DNA from: Alopecurus myosuroides
Taxonomy: Eukaryota; Streptophyta; Magnoliopsida; Poales; Poaceae
Reading direction: 5' to 3'
Length of the DNA: 64,000 nucleotides
Assembly: GCA_028641055.1 (NCBI GenBank)
Contig: CM054058.1
Coordinates: forward strand, 84,889,927 to 84,953,926
Each line of letters starts with the position of its first letter. Positions within the stretch are counted from its first letter, which is position 1. A program made the translations under genes and the position numbers. Shown here piece by piece: positions 57,668 to 64,000 of the stretch. A model generated the notes under the pieces. It was not told the origin of the DNA. It was given only the letters and a program-made list of their open reading frames with translations, and did not search any database.

Positions 57668-58241
57668 TGTCGGATATATACTGAATAGGGGTATAGAAGA
57701 TGGTAGACAAAAGAGCCGGACTACCAGGGTGGCCTACATGGTAATGGGCTTAGGTCCATTGGGCGGCCCAGTAGTCCGACGCGTAGAAGCCGGATTCTAG
57801 AAGAACCCGGATCACGGCCCGCGTGATCTAGCTTGGAGGAGAAGACGGATTCCTTACTTTCCAAGTTACAAGTTAAACGTAGTCTTCTAGGTTTCTGGTT
57901 CTGTAAGCCCTAATCCGGCTATTATATAAAGCCGGACGGGAGATAGATTTCATAAGTTCCTTTAGTTCCAAGGTTCTAGGTTCAAGCTCAAGCCTTACGC
58001 AACTCGCCGGGAAGTTCATCCTCGACGAGTAGCTGGATCTATTCCCTTACATTGTAACCTTATTATACGGGCTTTAGTCCCACATAGTGAGAAGTGCAGG
58101 AGTAGGTACGCCGTACTGTCGCGACGTACCGAACCTGGGTAAAATCCCGTGTTCTGTGTTACTACGCTATCCCGTTACCCCACGTCTCTACCGTAGTCTC
58201 ATGGCACCCCAGTCTATGAAAACTACTACGATGTCTCGACA
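57668..58241 (+). repeat. 5' LTR
   Basis: Begins TGTCGGATATATACTG and ends ATGTCTCGACA, so it has the TG...CA ends of LTRs and lies directly before the primer site. It is 574 bp. It contains a TATA box and a GGGCTTTAGTCCCACA stretch near 58069. Limits were set from these signals, without the second LTR for comparison. Confidence 0.75.
57920..57931 (+). promoter_or_regulatory. LTR TATA box
   Basis: TATTATATAAAG, about 320 bp before the LTR end, just after a CCTAATCCGGC stretch; transcripts would start near 57955. Confidence 0.55.
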
Positions 58242-61200
58242 GTTGGCGCCCACCGTGGGGCAAACGACGTCAGGCGTAAAGTTCCGATCTGGGATACTAG
58301 GCGGAATTGGAAGATCGATCACTGTCGGAAGCTTGGAATTCGACGACGACGTCGGGCGCTTCCTCGACAACGGATCCTATATACCGGCGCAAAACCACCT
58401 GGTAAGTGCCTGCGTTTTACCGATTGGATCTGCTAATATCTTTATCGGATTAACCGCGGAAGCAATGGGGTTTTGCGGTGAAAGCAATTATCTCCCACCC
58501 GCCCTATACCCAGTCGAAGACGACTATGATGCCGGATTTTGCTCAGATCGCCGACAAAACAGTGATACGCACTTTATCGGCATGGTGCAATCCGAGATCG
58601 CCGAAAACACGGATGACGGAAATCCCGTGCAAGAGGCAGACAACAATACACCCGTCACAGAGACGGAAGAACCAATACCCGTCACAGAGACGGAAGATCC
58701 GACATCCGTCAACCAGACGATGAACTCGGAAACAGAGTCCGTGCTTGCCGCCATTGAGGCGAGATTGGAGTCGGAAACCGGATCGGATAACTTCGAATCC
58801 GAATACGAAGATGATGATGCCTTCGTAAGAAAAGTTAAGTCCTTTCAAGAGGGATTCCATGAAGTGCTAATGGCAAAACCAGCCGATACAACGGGTGCCG
58901 ATAGCCAGGAAAGCCCAAAAACCCCTCCACCAGCAGAGGAGAGGGAAGACGGAGAAACTTCTCCGATATTTCCTAATGTCAAGGAGATGACAGAGGATGA
59001 ACCTGTCAAAAAACCTCCGTCTTCCAAGAAAAAGCACCGTGCTTCTAAAAAACTCCAGTACAAACTCCGGAAGAAAAAGTCAGCTGATCTCGCTGATGAA
59101 AACCTGGAAGTTGGAGATATTAGTGGCACAAAGCCTACGGAAAAGAAATCTAAGGAAATCACTGCTCCGCCAATGACAGAACTGGAAGAGCAAGAACTAT
59201 TACAAACTCCAGTGGGACCCAACGAACCCCCTGAGATGCTGGAAGCCAGGAGACAAGCTTTCCAACGGCAACAGCAACAACTGCTTAGATCTCGGCAACA
59301 CCTCCAACAAACCCATAATGACATCAAAATTATGAAGGAAGAAATTGAGGAGTATGAGAGAAAGCATAGATCTGCCTTAAAACCTACGAGGTTACCCGGA
59401 ATTGCAAAACCGGAAGAACTGCCGCCGAAAGAAAGGTTCTATAACCCATCTTGGCAAAAGCAGTTAAACGGCAAAGATGCCAAGGGCGAACCAATATACA
59501 AAACCGCAGCTGAAAACGCGGAAGCAGCGTTCGCCATCCTGAACAATGATCTGTACTCCAACGGGGAAAAACTCCAAGGGGTGTATGCTTTCCTAGGAAA
59601 AGCATTACAGCAGCAACAGCGAGGACAAGAGCGATCAGGGAGGCTGCATGATAATTCCGCCCTCTGCAAAACTGTTACTTGCGCTGCTGGAGCACCTGGA
59701 CCGGAAGAACCCGGAGATTCGGATAAAAAAGAGGATCCAAGAAAGGACAAGAAAAACCCCGACAACCGGGACGCAGCGTCTAGAACCGGACCTCATCTCC
59801 CGAAAGGTGGATATAAACCACACGATCGGGAAGATAAACACCGGAATGACGGCAAAATAATGCCACCTCCGAGAAACCCAGTTGAAAAAGCTGGAAGATA
59901 CGATACACCTCACAAGCGTGAAAGATCTCGGACACCGCCCAAAGATAAGGAAAGGTACAGGAGCAGGACTCCACCTAATCCCAGAGGGCGTGACAACGGA
60001 AGAGATAGAGATAACCTCGGAAAAACGCGTCCGCGTAACAATGGAAAAGAAAGGAGCAGATCCCCTTCTGTCCATTCAGCCGGGAGATATTCTGCACATA
60101 TTGATAGAGCAGAAAAGGATGATCTATACTTTGGTCCTAAGTGTTTTACAGACAGGATCCGAAGGATAACCCTGCATTCTGGCTTCGCCAAAGTTGGTCC
60201 AACCTACCAAAAATATACCGGCAGTACAAACCTGGATACCTGGCTTTCAGATTATTACACAGCCGTCCAGATCAACAACGGGACAGACCTGGAAGCTGTC
60301 AAGTTTCTTCCCCTAATGTTGCTAGACGGAGCCAGAGATTGGATTAATGGTTTACCATCAAGAACTGTCGACAGTTGGGATGATATGGCGAGAGTATTTA
60401 CCCAGCATTTTAGGGGAACATACAAACGCCCAAATAGCATCAACCAGCTGAACCGTTGCACCCAATTTGAAGACGAACCATACGTGGATTTCATCTCCAG
60501 ATGGACTGCAATGAAGAATAGTTGCTCTGGAGTAACTGACGTACAAGCAATGCATGCTTTCGTCAATGGCCTAAAACCCGGACTTGTACCGTTCATGGTT
60601 GGTTCTAAAAAGCACAAAGATCTCGGATCTATGCTTACAACCGCTAATGAGCATGCTGCAGCCGAAGATGATATTAGAGCAAGAGGAGGCAATATTGAGT
60701 CACTAATATTGGCCAAGAAAACACCTCGTTCTGATAAAAAAGGAACTCCGGAGTCAACAACAAAGCCCAAGGAGGTTAACTTAGCCTTTGGAAGAGAAAA
60801 AGGGAACAAGTGGAAAGGCCGCAGTCCGGATCCCATCAATTACACTCCTGAAGAATGGGAGAGAATTAAGTCGGAACCCTGCGTCCACCACTCTCAGTTT
60901 GGGAAACCAACCCATACAAACGCGCAATGCCGGCTAAACAAGCATATGAAAGGCAATGCAGGATCCGGAAATAAAGGGAAGGGTTCCAAGAGGAAACCTG
61001 CCAAGCAAAAGCCAGAAGCTGAAAAAGAAGACAGTGAATCGGACACTGATGACAAAATCCAGGAACAACAGCGAAAAGGCGAACCTAAATTTCCGAGAGT
61101 TGACGGAGAAGCAATGCTAACTTTCCTAGCAACCCCGTCAGCAAAGGTGGCCAAAAGGACACTTCGAGAAATAAACGCGGTTGTTCCTGCAACACCAAAA

Positions 61201-61905
61201 TTCTTGAAGTACTCCAACACACCGATAATCTGGGATCAGTCTGATCATCCCGGAAATATCCCTGAACCCGTCACACAAGCTCTTGTTGTAAGCCCTATTG
61301 TTCAAAACACTAGGCTAAGAAGAGTGCTGATGGACGGAGGATCCAGCATCAATATAATGTACCTGGATACACTGAAGCACTTGAAGATATCCGAGTCCCA
61401 GCTCAATTACAGCAATATACGCTTCCATGGCATCGTTCCTGGCAGGCAAGCACGATCCCTAGGAGAAATTTCCCTAGATGTCACCTTCGGAGATAAAGAC
61501 CACTTCCGGCAGGAAAAAGTATCCTTCGAAGTTGTGCCGTTCGAGAGCGTGTATCACGCAATACTCGGACGTCCGGCTTTCGCCAAGTTTATGGCAAGAT
61601 CTTGCTACATCTACAACAAGCTGAAGATGCCAGGACCCAAAGGAGGAGTAATCACCATTGCCGGTGATTTCAAGCTGGCAAACGAGTTGGAGAAGCAAAA
61701 CGCCCTTTGCGCTCAAAGAGTTATAGCTCAGGAAGAACTGAAGGAGTTAGCCAAGGAGGTATCGCCGAAAGAAATGCCGGCAGGAAAAGAAACTCGGAAG
61801 CCAACAGATAGCTTCAAGGCATCCGAGAATACAAGACAGGTAATCCTAGATCCCAAAGATCCGACAAAATTCGTCGTTGTTGGGACTGGGATGACCGACA
61901 AATAG
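58216..61905 (+). CDS. gag and protease polyprotein of the gypsy element
   Basis: One open frame. The start is uncertain: it is open from 58087 in the LTR, in-frame ATGs lie at 58216 and 58231, and the first ATG after the primer site is 58465. A long acidic then Lys/Arg-rich region (PKDKERYRSRTPPNPRG) leads to a retrotransposon gag core (NLDTWLSDYYTAVQINNG ... MARVFTQHFRGTYKRPNSI ... FISRWTAMKNSC). A Cys/His segment (CVHHSQFGKPTHTNAQC) follows, and then an aspartic protease with MDGGSSINIMYLDTL as active-site motif and AILGRPAFAKF. Ser replaces Thr in the usual D-T/S-G, and there is an extra Gly, as in this lineage. It ends at TAG 61903-61905, where related elements continue into reverse transcriptase. 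Confidence 0.8.
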   Translation: MKTTTMSRQLAPTVGQTTSGVKFRSGILGGIGRSITVGSLEFDDDVGRFLDNGSYIPAQNHLVSACVLPIGSANIFIGLTAEAMGFCGESNYLPPALYPVEDDYDAGFCSDRRQNSDTHFIGMVQSEIAENTDDGNPVQEADNNTPVTETEEPIPVTETEDPTSVNQTMNSETESVLAAIEARLESETGSDNFESEYEDDDAFVRKVKSFQEGFHEVLMAKPADTTGADSQESPKTPPPAEEREDGETSPIFPNVKEMTEDEPVKKPPSSKKKHRASKKLQYKLRKKKSADLADENLEVGDISGTKPTEKKSKEITAPPMTELEEQELLQTPVGPNEPPEMLEARRQAFQRQQQQLLRSRQHLQQTHNDIKIMKEEIEEYERKHRSALKPTRLPGIAKPEELPPKERFYNPSWQKQLNGKDAKGEPIYKTAAENAEAAFAILNNDLYSNGEKLQGVYAFLGKALQQQQRGQERSGRLHDNSALCKTVTCAAGAPGPEEPGDSDKKEDPRKDKKNPDNRDAASRTGPHLPKGGYKPHDREDKHRNDGKIMPPPRNPVEKAGRYDTPHKRERSRTPPKDKERYRSRTPPNPRGRDNGRDRDNLGKTRPRNNGKERSRSPSVHSAGRYSAHIDRAEKDDLYFGPKCFTDRIRRITLHSGFAKVGPTYQKYTGSTNLDTWLSDYYTAVQINNGTDLEAVKFLPLMLLDGARDWINGLPSRTVDSWDDMARVFTQHFRGTYKRPNSINQLNRCTQFEDEPYVDFISRWTAMKNSCSGVTDVQAMHAFVNGLKPGLVPFMVGSKKHKDLGSMLTTANEHAAAEDDIRARGGNIESLILAKKTPRSDKKGTPESTTKPKEVNLAFGREKGNKWKGRSPDPINYTPEEWERIKSEPCVHHSQFGKPTHTNAQCRLNKHMKGNAGSGNKGKGSKRKPAKQKPEAEKEDSESDTDDKIQEQQRKGEPKFPRVDGEAMLTFLATPSAKVAKRTLREINAVVPATPKFLKYSNTPIIWDQSDHPGNIPEPVTQALVVSPIVQNTRLRRVLMDGGSSINIMYLDTLKHLKISESQLNYSNIRFHGIVPGRQARSLGEISLDVTFGDKDHFRQEKVSFEVVPFESVYHAILGRPAFAKFMARSCYIYNKLKMPGPKGGVITIAGDFKLANELEKQNALCAQRVIAQEELKELAKEVSPKEMPAGKETRKPTDSFKASENTRQVILDPKDPTKFVVVGTGMTDK
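58243..58260 (+). other. primer-binding site
   Basis: TTGGCGCCCACCGTGGGG follows the LTR end by one base. This is the primer-site type I know from RIRE2/Tat-like grass elements, where the 3' end of a tRNA primes reverse transcription. Confidence 0.75.
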
Positions 61906-62886
61906 GAAGGCGAGCTCATCAAGTTCCTCCGTGAGAACTGGGACATTTTTGCCTGGTGTCCAGCTGAGATGCCAGGCGTACCCAGGGAACTTGCTGAGCA
62001 CCAACTCAAGGTTATTCCCGGATCAAAACCCGTCAAACAAGGTCTCCGTCGATTTGACGGAAGAAGACGGAAGGCTATTGGCAAGGAAATTATCCGGCTT
62101 TTAGCAGCGGATTTCATCAAGGAGGTAATCCATACTGACTGGTCCGCAAATCCGGTATTAGTACCGAAGAAAGACACAACTGCTCTCAGAATGTGTATAG
62201 ATTACACAGGATTGAACAAGTTATGTCCGAAAGATAGGTTTGCGCTGCCGCGAATCGATCAAATAATAGACGCCACTGCAGACTCTGAGCTTTTATGCTT
62301 TTTGGATGCATACTCCGGGTACCACCAAATACGCATGAAAAAGGAAGATCAAATCAAGACTTCTTTTATAACCCCGTACGGGACGTATTACTACGTAACC
62401 ATGCCTTTTGGCCTGAAGAACGCAGGTGCAACCTACCAGCGTTGCATGCAACGTTGTTTGCATAGTCAGATTGGAAAAAACGTCCATGTTTATGTGGACG
62501 ATATTGCTGTCGTAACCAAGGAAAAAGATACACTCCTTGAGGATTTGCGAGAAACTTTCGAAAATTTGCGCACTTACAAGATGAAGTTGAATCCATCTAA
62601 GTGCGTATTCGGGGTTCCCTCAGGAAAACCTCTGGGTTTCATCGTTTCTCACAGAGGAATAGAAGTTAACCCGGAAAAGATCAAGGCAATCTCGAACATC
62701 TCAGAACATACGTATGAAAAAGATGTCCCAGAATTGCCGGGTTCCGCCACAGCCATAAAAAGATTTCTTAGTTGGCTGGGGGCTAAAACCCTACCACTCT
62801 TCAAGCTGCTGAAAAGTTTCGACAAGGTCAAGTGGATTGCGGAAGCCTGGGAACACCTAGCAAGTTATGTCCCCTTCTGTACTTAG
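61906..62886 (+). pseudogene. gypsy reverse transcriptase, truncated, after an in-frame stop
   Basis: The same frame continues after the TAG. It has FLRENWDIFAWCPAEMPGV, then reverse-transcriptase motifs: SANPVLVPKKD, RMCIDYTGLNKLCPKD, FLDAYSGYHQIRM, TMPFGLKNAGATYQR and the catalytic VYVDDIAVV near 62494. After the thumb region (LPLFKLLKSFDKVKW) the sequence turns abruptly to AEAWEHLASYVPFCT and stops at 62884-62886. RNase H and integrase are absent, so an internal deletion is likely. The stop that separates it from gag-protease may be a CAG to TAG change, since a Gln is usual there; that is inference. Confidence 0.85.
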
Positions 62887-63501
62887 TTCAAATCTATGTA
62901 AACATCTTTTGAGATCATGAAATAAAGTTGTCGGAATGCTGTCATCCATTTTTCTTATAAGTGCAAAGTGTTTCCGCCTCATCTATTTCCCAATGATCTT
63001 ACAAATTTCTCAATGTTAACCCGAATTGTGCTTGCGTACTCGGCGTTACATAACTGAATGATTTTTCAGCCTTTTAACGGCTAAAGGAAACTTGAATTGC
63101 ATGTGTGCCCAAGTTTCACTTAAAACTTTCCTTGTTTCTCTAAGTCTTATCTGATCGTGCGTATGCTGGGTTACTGGAACTAGTTAGTAAAAATGCCTTT
63201 AGCATGATTCATGTTTTCGAGTTTCAAAACTGCTTGGTTCGTCCCCAGTTACTCGGCATAACGATTCATAATGCTATTTGAGCCATTTCAAACACTAAGG
63301 ACAGTTAAAGCATATACACCAGAGAACTTAGAAGATAAAGGAATGGTAAAATACAAACAACTTGCAAAGTAATTTCATAGTTTAAACTGCAAAAGGCGGA
63401 ATTTTCATTAATACATATGAAGCATTACATTTCGGATTACAAATGAAAGAACAGTAATGCTCCTATTGTCTAAATTTTCTATCCAGGTTCCAGGTAACCC
63501 T
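62887..63501. other. non-coding stretch between pol and the antisense gene
   Basis: Moderately AT-rich, no open frame of note. It includes GAAATAAAG at 62919-62927. Tat-type elements have long non-coding DNA at this place. Confidence 0.55.
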
Positions 63502-63941
63502 TCAAGAATCCGACTCCTCCTCGCTGCTTTCTTCATCGGGGATTGGAGGAGCTTCTTCTTCTGGATAGTTGACGGCGACATTCACCATGGCGGCAATCTG
63601 GGTGGCGTGGCCCTTAACTTCACCAAAGATGGTGGATCGTTGCGCATCCGTGTATCCCTGAGGGACACCGGTGGCCACACGCCAGGATTTGGCACTAGGG
63701 TAGTGCATGCGCATAAGGCCTAAGGCCATGCGCGCACCACCCCGTGCAGCGGAGCGGAGAATAGACTCCTTGGACTCCGCCACCTCCATGATGATACCCG
63801 GAAGTTTTTCAACTTCCGAGCATTCCCCAGATTTTTCGGGAAGGAACTTGCCTACTAGCTGCGTTGCAGCAGCCTTCACCAAATTCCATGTCTCCCCGAA
63901 AGCTCGGATACCTGCAGCCCGAGTGCCATCTGGGGTGTCTC
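63502..63941 (-). CDS. antisense gene of the Tat-type element, last exon
   Basis: On the minus strand an acceptor TTTTATTGGATCAAACAG precedes the exon at 63941, which runs to a stop at 63504-63502. The product reads GTRAAGIRAFGETWNLVKAA, then SILRSAARGGARMALGLM and PSAKSWRVATGVPQGYT, and ends acidic (PDEESSEEESDS). It resembles the C-terminal part of the plant family labelled putative gypsy-type transposon (Transposase_28), which I know as the antisense ORF of Tat-lineage elements. Earlier exons are beyond the window. Function is unknown. Confidence 0.65.
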
Positions 63942-64000
63942 CTGTTTGATCCAATAAAACATACAAAAGGGTTAAGGAGACAAACAGAGAAAGCAAAACA

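Larger units (their letters stand above)
57668..64000 (+). mobile_element. Ty3/gypsy element of the Tat type, 5' part
   Basis: It has a 5' LTR (57668-58241), a primer site, gag-protease, a reverse transcriptase that breaks off, a non-coding stretch, and an antisense gene. An antisense ORF between pol and the 3' LTR is a mark of the Tat lineage. RNase H and integrase are missing. The 3' LTR is beyond the window, so the 5-bp target duplication cannot be tested. Confidence 0.85.

Noticed and set aside
1..64000. CRISPR arrays, bacterial operons, riboswitches or tRNA genes
   Set aside because: None seen; the regular repeats are satellites, microsatellites and transposon ends typical of plant nuclear DNA.

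Overview
The window looks like nuclear DNA of a grass, most likely a pooid such as the Triticeae or their relatives. The reasons are spliced genes with GT-AG introns, nested LINEs, LTR elements and CACTA transposons, CACTA ends carrying the TTTAGTCCCGG motif, and LTR starts of the TGATACGTCTCC type. I see no bacterial operons, no CRISPR array and no tRNA gene. Family names rest on my reading of the translations and motifs; no database search was run.

Layout. 1-9592 holds two arrays of a 518-bp tandem repeat, split by a 2.6-kb block that carries a small unrecognised gene (5324-5758). 10793-12618 is the best host-gene candidate: a five-exon gene for a REM-type protein with three B3 domains, continuous in frame across every predicted splice. 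13284-16569 is a multi-exon Transposase_24 (Ptta/En-Spm) gene followed by a repeat-rich CACTA end at 17935, which sits inside a decayed minus-strand LTR. 18210-22337 is decayed retroelement DNA. 22338-24806 is a complete short CACTA element with a GGA target-site duplication; it carries an intact two-exon DEDDy 3'-5' exonuclease gene and a 5S-rRNA-derived fragment. 24807-27700 resumes the LTR element it landed in. A Tourist-like MITE lies at 28565-29075.

29079-46092 is LINE territory. There is a decayed plus-strand LINE (to about 32105), then a 5'-truncated LINE split by a nearly full-length minus-strand LINE (32348-39571, 14-bp target duplication), then a plus-strand LINE (about 40810-46092). 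The last is cut by a large CACTA element (46093 to about 57667, minus orientation) that encodes a TNP2 transposase and a second protein with a Ulp1-like protease domain. The element also carries an AP2/ERF-like gene and an unrecognised 181-aa gene flanked by palindromes. A Tat-type Ty3/gypsy element starts at 57668 and cuts this CACTA. It has a 5' LTR, primer site, gag-protease, a broken reverse transcriptase and an antisense gene, and it runs off the window.

How the parts relate. The order of nesting gives the order of events on the right side: plus-strand LINE, then large CACTA, then gypsy element. The short CACTA shares nearly identical ends with the large one, so the large family could have mobilised it in trans. 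Both proteins of the large CACTA are broken by a single small change each, which suggests recent loss of function or, for the homopolymer case, possible assembly error.
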